Assembly (NCBI RefSeq): GCF_041080625.1
Contig: NZ_CP163518.1
Span: 8,363,501 to 8,427,500 of the forward strand
Length of the DNA: 64,000 bases
DNA from: Streptomyces sp. CG1
GTDB taxonomy: Bacteria > Actinomycetota > Actinomycetes > Streptomycetales > Streptomycetaceae
Reading direction: 5' to 3'
This document shows, in pieces, positions 8,686 through 18,010 of this stretch (position 1 is its first letter; every line of letters starts with the position of its first letter). The translations under genes and the position numbers were made by a program. A model generated the notes under the pieces. The model did not search any database. It saw nothing but the letters and a program-made list of their open reading frames with translations, and was not told where the DNA came from.

Positions 8686-10359
8686 TCAGCTCATGCGCAG
8701 CGCGAGGAAGAAGTCCAGCTTGTCCTCCAGGCGGGAGAGGTCCCGTCCCGTCAACTGCTCGATCCGGCCCACCCGGTAGCGCAGCGTGTTGACGTGCAGG
8801 TGGAGCCGGGTGGCGCAGCGGGTCCAGGAGCCGTCGCAGTCCAGGAACGCCTCCAGGGTCGGGATCAGCTCGGCCCGGTGCCGGCGGTCGTAGTCCGTCA
8901 GCGGATCCAGCAGGCGTGCGGTGAAGGCGCGCCGGACGTCGTCGGGGACGAAGGGCAGGAGCAGGACGTGCGACGCCAGCTCCTGGTGCCCCGCCGCGCA
9001 GACCCGGCCCGGACGGGCGGCCGCCACCCGGCGGGCGTGCCGAGCCTCCTCCAGGGCCCCGCGCAGGCCCTCCGCCGAGTGCACGGCGGCGCTGACGCCG
9101 AGGGTGAGCCGCCCGTCGTCGTTCAGGCCCGCCGACAGCGTCTGCCGCACCGACTGCAGGAGGGAATCGGCCAGAAGTCCCGTCTCCGAGCCGTCGTGCT
9201 CGGAGGAGACCGCCGGCAGTGGCACCAGGGCGACCGCCTCGTCGCCGGTGTGTGCGACGGCGATCCGGTCGGACGGCTCCGGGCCGGTCGCCAGCGGGTC
9301 GACCAGCACTTCCTCCAGCAGCGACTGGGCGACCGGGCCGCCCTCGACCTCGCTGTCCTCCCAGTCCACCCGGGCCACCACGACCTGCCAGTGCGGGGCC
9401 GCGCCGAGCCCGGGCAGCAGCACCGGGGCGGCCACCCTGAGCCGGGCCGCGATCTCGGCGGGCGCGGCACCCGTCTGGACCAGCTCCAGCACCTCCTGGG
9501 CGAGCCGGCGCCGCACCGTGCGCGCCGCCTCCCGGCGGTCCCGCTCGACCGAGATCAGCTGGGTCACGCCCTGCAGCAGGTCGAGGCGCTCCTCGGGCCA
9601 GTCGCCGGCGTCCGCCTCGACGGCCAGCAGCCAGTCCGACAGGACCGTCTCGCGCACATCGCGGGCGCCCTGCGAGGAGCGGCCGGAGGAGCGGATCGGG
9701 AACAGCGAGTACGTCGTACCGGCCAACAGGATCCGGTGCGGGCTGCGCCGGCCGGTGCGGGTGGCCGCCAGGTGCTCGGCGGCGAGCTTCGCGCAGGCCT
9801 CCGGGGGCAGCTCGGGGCCCGTGACCTTGGAGCCGGCGATCAGACGGCCGGCGGGCGAGAGCACCCAGGCGCGCAGGTCGAGATCGGTGCCGAGCAGGTC
9901 CAGGACCACATCGGGGCCGCCGCCCGCCGGGCCGGAGGTCATCATCCGCCGGTGCCGGTCCACCACGGCCGCCAGGTCACCGGCGCGCTCGCTGGAGACC
10001 TGCCGCACGACATGCTCGGTGATCGTCGCGAACGCCACCGACTCGTGCACCGCGAACAGCGGCAGCCGGTGCCGGGCGCAGGCGAGCACCAGGTCGTCCG
10101 GCACATCGCCCAGCTCCGCCTCACCGGCCGCGAGCGCCGCCACCCCGGCCTGCGCCAGGATCCGGACGAACGACTCGGAGTCCTCGGCGTCCCGGCGCCA
10201 GGCCAGGCCGGTCAGCACCAGCTCGCCCCCGGAGAGGTACCTGCTCGGGTCGCGCAGGTCGGTCGTCATGACCCCGCGCACCGACCGGTCCAGCTCTTCC
10301 TCGCCGCCGAGCAGCCGCAGGCCCAGCGCATCGGTGTCCAGAAGTGCGCGCAGCCGCAT
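8686..10359 (-). CDS. pucR: PucR-family purine catabolism regulator
   Basis: A 557-residue regulator. The N-terminal PucR sensor domain (about 1-125: LRGLLDT-like start, GVMTTDLRDPSRYLSGGELVLTGLAW) is followed by a central GGDEF-like/CdaR domain. A C-terminal HTH_30 domain reads LIPTLEAFLDCDGSWTRCATRLHLHVNTLRYRVGRIEQLTGRDL (about 500-545). Family members activate purine-degradation genes under nitrogen limitation. It is transcribed divergently from the xanthine dehydrogenase operon, with 342 bp between the starts, so control of that operon is the natural inference. The ATG at 10359 has only a weak ribosome site (GGCGACGAG). Confidence 0.9.
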   Translation of the reverse strand: MRLRALLDTDALGLRLLGGEEELDRSVRGVMTTDLRDPSRYLSGGELVLTGLAWRRDAEDSESFVRILAQAGVAALAAGEAELGDVPDDLVLACARHRLPLFAVHESVAFATITEHVVRQVSSERAGDLAAVVDRHRRMMTSGPAGGGPDVVLDLLGTDLDLRAWVLSPAGRLIAGSKVTGPELPPEACAKLAAEHLAATRTGRRSPHRILLAGTTYSLFPIRSSGRSSQGARDVRETVLSDWLLAVEADAGDWPEERLDLLQGVTQLISVERDRREAARTVRRRLAQEVLELVQTGAAPAEIAARLRVAAPVLLPGLGAAPHWQVVVARVDWEDSEVEGGPVAQSLLEEVLVDPLATGPEPSDRIAVAHTGDEAVALVPLPAVSSEHDGSETGLLADSLLQSVRQTLSAGLNDDGRLTLGVSAAVHSAEGLRGALEEARHARRVAAARPGRVCAAGHQELASHVLLLPFVPDDVRRAFTARLLDPLTDYDRRHRAELIPTLEAFLDCDGSWTRCATRLHLHVNTLRYRVGRIEQLTGRDLSRLEDKLDFFLALRMS

Positions 10360-10701
10360 CTCGTCGCCGCCGTTCTTTTGTCTCGAAACCTACGATGGAT
10401 CATGGAGGGGACGGGAGAGGGCCCGCCACAGGGCCGTACAGGGCGTTCTCCGGGGTCTCCGCGCTGTTTCCTGCGTTTCCCCAGGAAAAAGGAGAGGTTA
10501 CCGATGACCTCCGTTCATACGAATCTACAAGATGCCCGCCGTGGCCAGCCAACTCCTTCATGGTTTCGGTGACTGACCCCGCCGGAGTACGGGGCGGTGT
10601 ACTGAGTCCACTCCGCGTTAACAGGACATGAACGAGCCGGGCCCGCCGCACACGGATTGGCTCAATCTGCACGACTCACGAGACGAAGAAGAGAGCCGGT
10701 C
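10360..10701. other. pucR-xdh divergent regulatory region
   Basis: 342 bp expected to contain the promoters of pucR (a TAGGTT-like -10 on the minus strand near 10390) and of the dehydrogenase operon. It also holds a 22-codon ORF with a strong ribosome site (10504-10572). A GTACGGGGCGGTGTAC segment (10587-10602) has short inverted GTAC ends. I could not assign a PucR box. Confidence 0.45.
10504..10572 (+). CDS. Putative 22-residue leader peptide upstream of xanthine dehydrogenase
   Basis: ATG at 10504 follows AAAAAGGAGAGGTTACCG, one of the best ribosome sites in the window, and the frame ends with TGA at 10570-10572. The product begins MTSVHTNLQDARRGQ and ends PTPSWFR. It lies 129 bp before the FAD subunit on the same strand. 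It could be a leader ORF controlling the operon or a fortuitous frame; no homologue is recognised. Confidence 0.35.
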   Translation: MTSVHTNLQDARRGQPTPSWFR

Positions 10702-11595
10702 ATGGACTTCCTTCGCCCCGCCAGCTGGGAGGAGGCGCTCGCCGCGAAGGCCGAGCACCCCACCGCTGTGCCGATTGCGGGTGGCACCGATGTGATGGTC
10801 GAGATCAACTTCGACCACCGCCGGCCCGAGTACCTGCTGGACCTCAACCGCATCGGCGACCTCACCGAGTGGGAGATCGGCGAGGAGAGCGTACGGCTGG
10901 GTGCCTCCGTCCCGTACACCAGGATCATGGAGAATCTCCGTGCCGAGCTGCCGGGCCTCGCGCTCGCCTCGCACACGGTCGCCTCCCCCCAGATCCGCAA
11001 TCGCGGCGGCGTCGGAGGCAACCTCGGCACGGCCTCGCCCGCCGGTGACGCCCACCCCGCCCTCCTCGCCGCCGGCGCCGAGGTCGAGGTGGAGTCCGCG
11101 GCCCGCGGCACCCGGCTGATCCCGATCGACGCGTTCTACACCGGCGTCAAGCGCAACGCGCTCCAGCCCGACGAGCTGATCCGCGCCGTCCACATCAAGA
11201 AGGCGGACGGACCGCAGCAGTACTCGAAGGTCGGTACCCGCAACGCCATGGTCATCGCCGTGTGCGCCTTCGGCCTAGCCCTGCACCCCGAGACCCGCAC
11301 CGTCCGGACCGGCATCGGCTCCGCCGCCCCGACCCCGGTGCGCGCCAAGGCCGCCGAGGAGTTCCTGAACGCGGCGCTCGAAGAGGGCGGCTTCTGGGAC
11401 AACGGAAAGATCATCACCCCGTCGGTCGCCAAGCAGTTCGCGAGCCTGTGCTCCGCCGCCTGCAACCCGATCGACGACGTCCGGGGCACCGCGAGCTACC
11501 GCCGCCACGCGGTCGGCGTGATGGCCCGCCGGACGCTCACCTGGACCTGGGAGTCGTACCGCGGCACCCGCCGCACCATCGAGGGAGCTGCGTAA
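10702..11595 (+). CDS. Xanthine dehydrogenase, FAD-binding subunit
   Basis: 297 residues of the CO dehydrogenase flavoprotein fold, carrying the FAD that passes electrons from the molybdenum/iron-sulfur chain to NAD. Motifs: IAGGTDVMVEI (pyrophosphate-binding loop, about 27-37) and SPQIRNRGGVGGNLGTASPAGDA (about 96-118), then the C-terminal domain (GIGSAAPTPVRAKAAE). ATG at 10702 (MDFLRPASWEEALA). The stop overlaps the next start as TAATG, so the three subunits are translationally coupled. With its neighbours it forms a cytosolic enzyme converting hypoxanthine and xanthine to urate. Confidence 0.93.
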   Translation: MDFLRPASWEEALAAKAEHPTAVPIAGGTDVMVEINFDHRRPEYLLDLNRIGDLTEWEIGEESVRLGASVPYTRIMENLRAELPGLALASHTVASPQIRNRGGVGGNLGTASPAGDAHPALLAAGAEVEVESAARGTRLIPIDAFYTGVKRNALQPDELIRAVHIKKADGPQQYSKVGTRNAMVIAVCAFGLALHPETRTVRTGIGSAAPTPVRAKAAEEFLNAALEEGGFWDNGKIITPSVAKQFASLCSAACNPIDDVRGTASYRRHAVGVMARRTLTWTWESYRGTRRTIEGAA

Positions 11596-12176
11596 TGCGC
11601 GTCAACTTCACCGTGAACGGACGCCCGCAGGAAGCCGACGACGTCTGGGAGGGCGAGTCCCTGCTCTACGTCCTGCGTGAGCGCATGGGTCTGCCCGGCT
11701 CCAAGAACGCCTGCGAGCAGGGCGAGTGCGGCTCCTGCACGGTCCGCCTGGACGGCGTGCCGGTGTGTTCCTGCCTGGTCGCGGCCGGCCAGGTCGAGGG
11801 CCGTGACGTCGTGACCGTCGAGGGCCTCGCCGACTTCGCCAAGCAGCGCTCCGAGGGCGGCTGCGCGACCGGCGCCTGCGGCACGAGCCTGCAGGACGCC
11901 CAGCAGTGGCGGGCCAAGGGCACCGACTCGCAGACCGGCGAGGGGGACGAACTCTCCCCGATCCAGCAGGCGTTCATCGACGCCGGTGCCGTCCAGTGCG
12001 GCTTCTGCACCCCGGGTCTGCTCGTCGCTTCCGACGAACTCCTGGAGCGCAACCCGAACCCGTCCGACGCGGACATCCGCGAGGCGCTGTCGGGCAACCT
12101 GTGCCGCTGCACGGGCTACGAGAAGATCATGGACGCGGTCCGCCTGGCGGCCGCCCGCCAGTCCGAGGGAGTCTGA
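11595..12176 (+). CDS. Xanthine dehydrogenase, [2Fe-2S] subunit
   Basis: 193 residues. The plant-type ferredoxin domain has the cluster cysteines in CEQGECGSCTV...C (about 37-60); the second [2Fe-2S] domain has QCGFCTPGLL and NLCRCTGYEKI (about 137-180). The two domains are separated by an unusually long linker with two extra cysteines (GCATGACG, about 94-101) and a charged stretch, making the protein about 30 residues longer than most members. ATG at 11595 overlaps the previous stop; the next gene starts two bases after its stop. Confidence 0.93.
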   Translation: MRVNFTVNGRPQEADDVWEGESLLYVLRERMGLPGSKNACEQGECGSCTVRLDGVPVCSCLVAAGQVEGRDVVTVEGLADFAKQRSEGGCATGACGTSLQDAQQWRAKGTDSQTGEGDELSPIQQAFIDAGAVQCGFCTPGLLVASDELLERNPNPSDADIREALSGNLCRCTGYEKIMDAVRLAAARQSEGV

Positions 12177-12177
12177 C

Positions 12178-14562
12178 ATGCCGACCAACGGCGCTCCTAC
12201 GAAGATCACGCAGGGCTCGCAGACCAAGGGCGGCATCGGCGAGTCGACGCTCCGCCCGGACGGCACCCTCAAGGTCACCGGTGAGTTCGCGTACTCGTCC
12301 GACATGTGGCACGAGGACATGCTGTGGGGCCAGATCCTGCGCTCCACCGTCGCGCATGCCGAGATCGTCTCGATCGACACCTCCGAGGCGCTCGCCATGG
12401 CGGGTGTCTACGCGGTCCTGACGTACGACGACCTGCCCACCTCGGTGAAGAACTACGGCCTGGAGATCCAGGACACCCCGGTCCTCGCGCACGGCAAGGT
12501 ACGCCACCACGGCGAGCCGGTCGCGATCGTCGCCGCCGACCACCCGGAGACGGCCCGCCGTGCCGCCGCCAAGATCAAGGTCGACTACAAGGAACTGCCC
12601 GTCATCACCGACGAGGCCTCCGCGACCGCCCCGGACGCGGTCCTCGTCCACGAGAACCGCGACGACCACCACTCCGGGCACGTCCCGCACCCGAACATCG
12701 TGCACCGCCAGCCGATCGTCCGCGGCAACGTCGAGGAGGCCCGCAAGCGGGCCGACGTGATCGTCGAGGGCGAGTACACCTTCGGCATGCAGGACCAGGC
12801 CTTCCTCGGCCCCGAGTCCGGCCTCGCGGTGCCAGAGGAGGACGGCGGCGTCCACCTCTACGTCGCCACCCAGTGGCTCCACTCCGACCTGCGCCAGATC
12901 GCGCCCGTCCTCGGCCTGACCGAGGACAAGGTGCGGATGACGCTGGCCGGCGTCGGCGGCGCGTTCGGCGGCCGCGAGGACCTGTCGATGCAGATCCACG
13001 CCTGCCTGCTCGCCCTGCGCACCGGCAAGCCCGTCAAGATCGTCTACAACCGGTTCGAGTCCTTCTTCGGACACGTCCACCGGCACCCGGCGAAGCTCTA
13101 CTACGAGCACGGCGCCACCAAGGACGGCAAGCTCACGCACCTGAAGTGCAAGATCGTCCTGGACGGCGGCGCCTACGCCTCCGCCTCCCCGGCGGTCGTC
13201 GGCAACGCCTCCTCGCTGAGCGTCGGCCCGTACGTCGTCGACGACGTCGACATCGAGGCCATCGCCCTCTACACCAACAACCCGCCCTGCGGCGCCATGC
13301 GCGGCTTCGGCGCGGTCCAGGCGTGCTTCGCCTACGAGGCACAGATGGACAAGCTGGCGAAGAAGCTCGGCATGGACCCGGTGGAGTTCCGGCAGCTGAA
13401 CGCGATGGAGCAGGGCACGATCATGCCGACCGGGCAGCCGGTCGACTCCCCGGCCCCGGTCGCCGAACTGCTGCGCCGCGTCAAGGCGATGCCCATGCCG
13501 CCCGAGCGCCAGTGGGAGTCCAGCGAGGGCGCCGACGTGCGGCAGCTGCCCGGCGGTCTGTCCAACACCACGCACGGCGAAGGCGTCGTACGCGGTGTCG
13601 GTATCGCCGTCGGCATCAAGAACGTCGGCTTCTCCGAGGGCTTCGACGACTACTCCACCGCCAAGGTGCGCATGGAGGTCATAGGCGGCGAGCCGGTCGC
13701 GACCGTGCACACCGCGATGGCGGAGGTCGGCCAGGGCGGCGTCACCGTTCACGCGCAGATCGCCCGCACCGAGCTCGGCGTCACCCAGGTGACCATCCAC
13801 CCGGCCGACACCCAGGTGGGCAGCGCCGGTTCGACCTCGGCCTCCCGGCAGACGTATGTCACCGGCGGCGCCGTGAAGCACACCTGCGAACTCGTCCGCG
13901 AGAAGGTCCTGGAGATCGGCCGCCGCAAGTTCGGCTCCTACCACCCGGCCTGGGCGACCGCCGAACTCCTGCTGGAGGGCGGCAAGGTCGTCACCGACGG
14001 CGGCGAGGTACTCGGCGACCTGGTCGACGTCCTGGAGGACGAGACCGTGGAGATCGAGGCGGAGTGGCGGCACCGGCCGACCGAGGCCTTCGACCTGGTC
14101 ACCGGCCAGGGCAACGGCCACGTGCAGTACTCCTTCGCCGCGCACCGCGCGGTCGTCGAGGTCGATACCGAACTCGGCCTGGTCAAGGTCATCGAGCTGG
14201 CCTGCGCCCAGGACGTCGGCAAGGCGCTCAACCCGCTCTCCGTCATCGGCCAGATCCAGGGCGGTACGACCCAGGGCCTGGGCGTGGCGGTGATGGAGGA
14301 GATCATCGTCGACCCGAAGACCGCCAAGGTCAGGAACCCCTCCTTCACGGACTACCTGATCCCCACCATCCTCGACACGCCGACCATCCCGGTCGATGTG
14401 CTCGAACTCGCCGACGACCACGCCCCGTACGGGCTGCGCGGCATCGGCGAGGCCCCGACCCTGTCGTCCACCCCGGCCGTCCTCGCGGCGATCCGGAACG
14501 CGACCGGGCTGGAGCTCAACCGCACTCCGGTACGGCCCGAGCACCTCACGGGGACCGCGTAA
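12178..14562 (+). CDS. Xanthine dehydrogenase, molybdenum cofactor-binding subunit
   Basis: 794 residues of the Ald_Xan_dh_C / molybdopterin-binding family, the catalytic subunit that hydroxylates hypoxanthine and xanthine. Motifs include the early GESTLRPDGTLKVTGEF, the cofactor loop GVGGAFGGRED (about 258-268), the Arg-containing GAMRGFGAVQ, SASRQTYVTGGAV, and the C-terminal GLRGIGEAPTLSSTPAV, whose Glu is the expected catalytic base. Length is normal. It is the last of three coupled genes and is followed by a large hairpin. Confidence 0.93.
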   Translation: MPTNGAPTKITQGSQTKGGIGESTLRPDGTLKVTGEFAYSSDMWHEDMLWGQILRSTVAHAEIVSIDTSEALAMAGVYAVLTYDDLPTSVKNYGLEIQDTPVLAHGKVRHHGEPVAIVAADHPETARRAAAKIKVDYKELPVITDEASATAPDAVLVHENRDDHHSGHVPHPNIVHRQPIVRGNVEEARKRADVIVEGEYTFGMQDQAFLGPESGLAVPEEDGGVHLYVATQWLHSDLRQIAPVLGLTEDKVRMTLAGVGGAFGGREDLSMQIHACLLALRTGKPVKIVYNRFESFFGHVHRHPAKLYYEHGATKDGKLTHLKCKIVLDGGAYASASPAVVGNASSLSVGPYVVDDVDIEAIALYTNNPPCGAMRGFGAVQACFAYEAQMDKLAKKLGMDPVEFRQLNAMEQGTIMPTGQPVDSPAPVAELLRRVKAMPMPPERQWESSEGADVRQLPGGLSNTTHGEGVVRGVGIAVGIKNVGFSEGFDDYSTAKVRMEVIGGEPVATVHTAMAEVGQGGVTVHAQIARTELGVTQVTIHPADTQVGSAGSTSASRQTYVTGGAVKHTCELVREKVLEIGRRKFGSYHPAWATAELLLEGGKVVTDGGEVLGDLVDVLEDETVEIEAEWRHRPTEAFDLVTGQGNGHVQYSFAAHRAVVEVDTELGLVKVIELACAQDVGKALNPLSVIGQIQGGTTQGLGVAVMEEIIVDPKTAKVRNPSFTDYLIPTILDTPTIPVDVLELADDHAPYGLRGIGEAPTLSSTPAVLAAIRNATGLELNRTPVRPEHLTGTA

Positions 14563-14575
14563 CAACCCCACAGCT

Positions 14576-14623
14576 CTCCGGGCGGCGCTGGGAACGTCAC
14601 ACACTCCGCCGCGCCGCCCGGAG
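14576..14623 (+). terminator. Hairpin after xanthine dehydrogenase operon
   Basis: Perfect 12-bp arms CTCCGGGCGGCG and CGCCGCCCGGAG with a 24-nt loop, beginning 13 bp after the stop and followed by CTCTTT. Probably a terminator or processing hairpin separating the dehydrogenase from the permease. Confidence 0.65.
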
Positions 14624-14774
14624 GAACCCTCTTTGAGTTCCGCACCGCTCGCGGTCCTTGAAGCACCAGGAAATTCGTTCGTCTCGGGCCGTCCCCCGGG
14701 TCGTCCATTCCCCAAATCCCGTGACCGTCAGGGCGGTTGCACGGGTGCCCCTGTGAACCTTGGGAGATGGCACC

Positions 14775-16241
14775 ATGACCCAGCAGTCAGTGGAGCCCAC
14801 GAACACCGCCGAAGACGCGGGCGCGGGTTCGCGTCCGCCGGCCGGCAGGTCGTGGCTCGACCGGTACTTCCACATTTCCGAAAGAGGATCCTCCATCGCG
14901 ACCGAGGTCCGCGGTGGCGTCACCACCTTCATGGCGATGGCGTACATCCTCCTGCTCAACCCGGTGATCCTCAGCGGCGCGGACAAGTCCGGCGACTCGC
15001 TGAGCCAGAAGGCCCTCATCACGGCCACCGCGCTCGGCGCGGCGGGCACCACGCTCCTCATGGGCTGGTTCGGCAAGGTGCCGCTCGCCATGGCCGCCGG
15101 ACTCTCCGTCTCCGGTGTGCTGGCCGGTCTGGTCATGGGCACCAAGGACCTGACGTGGGCCCAGGGCCTGGGCATGTGCGTCGCGTACGGCGTCGTGATC
15201 ATGCTGCTGGTCGTCACCGGCCTCCGCGAGATGATCATGAACGCGATACCGCTGCCGCTCAAGCACGGCATCACGATCGGCATCGGTCTGTTCATCGCGT
15301 TCATCGGCCTGGTCAAGGCCGGGTTCGTGCACGCCGGTACGGCGACCCCGGTCACGTTGGGCAACGGGGGCGAACTCGCCGGCTGGCCCGTCCTGCTCTT
15401 CGCGGTCACGCTGCTGCTCATCTTCGCGCTGCAGTCCCGGAACGTTCCCGGCGCCATTCTCATCGGCATCGTCACCGGCACCGTCCTCGCGGTGATCGTC
15501 AACGCGGCCGGCCTCGTCGACGACAAGTCCTGGGCCAACGGCTCGGGCCCCGCGCTGCACGGCAGCGCCGTGTCGATGCCGGACTTCTCGCTCATCGGCA
15601 AGGTGTCCTTCGGCGGCCTGGGCAACGTGGGCTACATGACGGTGACCTTCATCGTCTTCACCCTGGTGCTCGCCGGCTTCTTTGACGCCATGGCCACCAT
15701 CATCGGCATCGGCACCGAGGCCAACCTCGCCGACTCCCAGGGCCGGATGCCGGGCCTGTCCAAGGCGCTGTTCATCGACGGTGCCGGCGGCGCCATCGGC
15801 GGCGTGGTGGGCGGTTCCGGGCAGACCGTGTTCGTCGAGTCCGCGACCGGCGTCGGTGAGGGCGCCCGGTCCGGACTGGCCTCGGTCGTCACCGGCGGGT
15901 TCTTCGCGCTCTGCCTCTTCTTCACGCCGATCACGGCGATCGTGCCGCGCGAGGTGGCCTCGGCCGCCCTCGTCACCATCGGCGCGATGATGATGATGAA
16001 CGCCCGCCATGTGGACTGGGGCGACCGCTCCGTCGCCATCCCGGTCTTCCTGACCGTCGTGATCATGCCGTTCACGTACTCGATCACCCCCGGTGTCGCC
16101 GCCGGTGTGATCTCCTACGTCGTCATCAAGCTCGCTCAGGGCAAGTGGCGCGAGATCGGCCCCTTCATGTGGGGTCTGACGGTCCTCTTCCTCATCTACT
16201 TCTCACTGCATCCGATCCGGGCGGCCCTGGGCGTGCACTGA
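14775..16241 (+). CDS. AzgA-type (NCS2 superfamily) purine permease
   Basis: 488 residues with 12-14 hydrophobic segments, beginning RGGVTTFMAMAYILLLNP, the hallmark of AzgA-like guanine/hypoxanthine/adenine proton symporters. Other conserved stretches: AMAAGLSVSGVL, LKHGITIGIGLFIAFIGL, GFFDAMATIIGIG and GGSGQTVFVESATGVGEGARSGLASV (the transporter signature region). ATG at 14775 follows GGGAGATGG. It lies between xanthine dehydrogenase and the XdhC-type gene, so it probably supplies the dehydrogenase with substrate. Confidence 0.9.
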   Translation: MTQQSVEPTNTAEDAGAGSRPPAGRSWLDRYFHISERGSSIATEVRGGVTTFMAMAYILLLNPVILSGADKSGDSLSQKALITATALGAAGTTLLMGWFGKVPLAMAAGLSVSGVLAGLVMGTKDLTWAQGLGMCVAYGVVIMLLVVTGLREMIMNAIPLPLKHGITIGIGLFIAFIGLVKAGFVHAGTATPVTLGNGGELAGWPVLLFAVTLLLIFALQSRNVPGAILIGIVTGTVLAVIVNAAGLVDDKSWANGSGPALHGSAVSMPDFSLIGKVSFGGLGNVGYMTVTFIVFTLVLAGFFDAMATIIGIGTEANLADSQGRMPGLSKALFIDGAGGAIGGVVGGSGQTVFVESATGVGEGARSGLASVVTGGFFALCLFFTPITAIVPREVASAALVTIGAMMMMNARHVDWGDRSVAIPVFLTVVIMPFTYSITPGVAAGVISYVVIKLAQGKWREIGPFMWGLTVLFLIYFSLHPIRAALGVH

Positions 16242-16288
16242 CGCCCGGACCCTCCACGCATCCCCTTGACCTGATCAGGAGGCCGAAC

Positions 16289-17440
16289 ATGCTGGACATC
16301 GCCGACGAGTTGAACCGGTGGGTCGAGCAGGGACGTGACTTCGCCGTCGCCACCGTGGTGGCCGTCGGCGGGAGCGCGCCCCGGCAACCGGGCGCCGCGC
16401 TCGCCGTCGACAGCGAGGGCACGGCCATCGGTTCGGTCTCCGGCGGATGCGTGGAGGGAGCCGTGTACGACCTGTGCCGGCAGGCGCTGGAGGACGGCGA
16501 GACCGTCCTGGAGCGCTTCGGGTACAGCGACGAGGACGCCTTCGCCGTCGGCCTGACCTGTGGCGGCATCATCGACATCCTCGTCACACCGGTCCGGGCG
16601 GACGGTCCCGCCCGGCCGGTGGTCGCGGCCGCGCTGGCCGCCGCCGCCCGTGGGGAGGCGGCGGCGGTCGCGCGGATCGTGGAGGGACCGGCAGAGCTGC
16701 GGGGCCGGCCCCTCCTCGTCCGCCCCGACGGTTCCTACGACGGCGGTTTCGGCGCCCATCCCGAACTGGACCGCACCGTCGCCGCCGAGGCCGGCGCCTT
16801 CCTGGACGCGGGCCGCACCGGCACCCTGGAGATCGGCGAACAGGGATCGCGCTGCGGCGCCCCGCTCACCGTCCTGGTCGAGTCCTCCGTCCCCGCGCCC
16901 CGGATGATCGTCTTCGGCGCCATCGACTTCGCCTCCGCGCTGGTCCGTGTCGGCAAGTTCCTCGGCTACCAGGTCACCGTGTGCGACGCCCGCCCGGTGT
17001 TCGCCACGCGCACCCGCTTCCCCGAGGCCGACGAGATCGTCGTCGAGTGGCCGCACAAGTACCTGGGGCGCACCGAGACCGACAGCCGTACGGTCCTCTG
17101 CGTCCTCACCCACGACGCCAAGTTCGACGTGCCGCTGCTGCAGCTGGCCCTTCGGCTGCCGGTCGCCTACGTCGGCGCGATGGGCTCCCGTCGCACCCAC
17201 CTCGACCGCAACGAGCGCCTGCGCGAGGTCGGCGTCACCGAACTCGAACTGGCCCGCCTGCGCTCCCCGATCGGCCTCGACCTCGGCGCCCGTACGCCGG
17301 AGGAGACGGCGCTGTCCATCGGCGCGGAGATCGTCGCGAACCGGCGCGGCGGCAGCGGGGCCGCGCTCACCGGCGCGCACACCCCGATCCACCACGACAC
17401 GGCGGCACGACCGGCCGCGACCATCGGGTCGGTGGCCTGA
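16289..17440 (+). CDS. XdhC/CoxI-family molybdenum cofactor insertion protein
   Basis: 383 residues. The N-terminal XdhC_CoxI domain has ATVVAVGGSAPRQPGA and GSVSGGCVEGAVYD, with a likely Moco-contacting Cys. The C-terminal Rossmann domain has MIVFGAIDFASALVRVGKFLGYQVTVCDAR and VAYVGAMGSRRTHLDR (about 230-320). Family members protect and deliver sulfurated molybdenum cofactor to xanthine dehydrogenase. GATCAGGAGG precedes the ATG at 16289, 47 bp after the permease stop, so the two are probably co-transcribed. Its presence fits maturation of the enzyme encoded 4-6 kb upstream. Confidence 0.9.
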   Translation: MLDIADELNRWVEQGRDFAVATVVAVGGSAPRQPGAALAVDSEGTAIGSVSGGCVEGAVYDLCRQALEDGETVLERFGYSDEDAFAVGLTCGGIIDILVTPVRADGPARPVVAAALAAAARGEAAAVARIVEGPAELRGRPLLVRPDGSYDGGFGAHPELDRTVAAEAGAFLDAGRTGTLEIGEQGSRCGAPLTVLVESSVPAPRMIVFGAIDFASALVRVGKFLGYQVTVCDARPVFATRTRFPEADEIVVEWPHKYLGRTETDSRTVLCVLTHDAKFDVPLLQLALRLPVAYVGAMGSRRTHLDRNERLREVGVTELELARLRSPIGLDLGARTPEETALSIGAEIVANRRGGSGAALTGAHTPIHHDTAARPAATIGSVA

Positions 17441-17504
17441 CGCGCCGACCGGAAAGACGGCCGGCCCGGCGGTGCGGGTCCCGTGCCTTCCGGGACGCGT
17501 GGGC

Positions 17505-17945
17505 TCAGGCCCGCCTGAGCATCCGGTTCGCCGCCCGGCCGAACAACACGCGTGCCGCGCGCCCCAGTACGCCGTCGAAGGCACGCGGCAGAAAGCGCAC
17601 CCGCAGTTCCTCCCGCCACACCACCCGGCTACGGCCGCCGGGCCCAGGCCGCACCTCGATCTCCGCCCAGCCGAGGACCACTCGGCCGCGCTTCTCCAGG
17701 CGGCACAGGGCCGGCTCGCCGTCGACGGGCGGACGCCACACGGTGACCTCCATCAGATCGTCCACGGTGAGCGGGCCGATGCCCGAACGGGCCACGAACC
17801 GCGTGCCCACCTGCGTCGGCGCGGGCGTGAGCACCTCGATCCGGGTCAGCGGAACCGCGTCGGCGTGGCGGGGCCACTCGGTGAGCCGGCGCCACGCCTC
17901 TTCGAGAGGGAGCGGGGCCGTACGGGTGAAGGAGAAGGTCGGCAC
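17505..17945 (-). CDS. SRPBCC-family protein
   Basis: 146 residues of the START/polyketide cyclase-like fold (FSFTRTAPLPLEEAWRRLTEWPRHADAVPL at the start, then alternating beta strands, VVWREELRVRFLP near the end, and a C-terminal helix FGRAANRMLRRA). The fold binds small hydrophobic ligands; the ligand here is unknown. The GTG at 17945 is the first start that excludes an unrelated frame. It is convergent with the XdhC gene and follows the deacetylase gene on the same strand. Confidence 0.72.
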   Translation of the reverse strand: MPTFSFTRTAPLPLEEAWRRLTEWPRHADAVPLTRIEVLTPAPTQVGTRFVARSGIGPLTVDDLMEVTVWRPPVDGEPALCRLEKRGRVVLGWAEIEVRPGPGGRSRVVWREELRVRFLPRAFDGVLGRAARVLFGRAANRMLRRA

Positions 17946-18010
17946 GGCATGATCGTAGGCAATGCGGGCCGGTCCGCCGCGCGCCCGGCGCACCTTCCTT
18001 GTCGCGGCCG

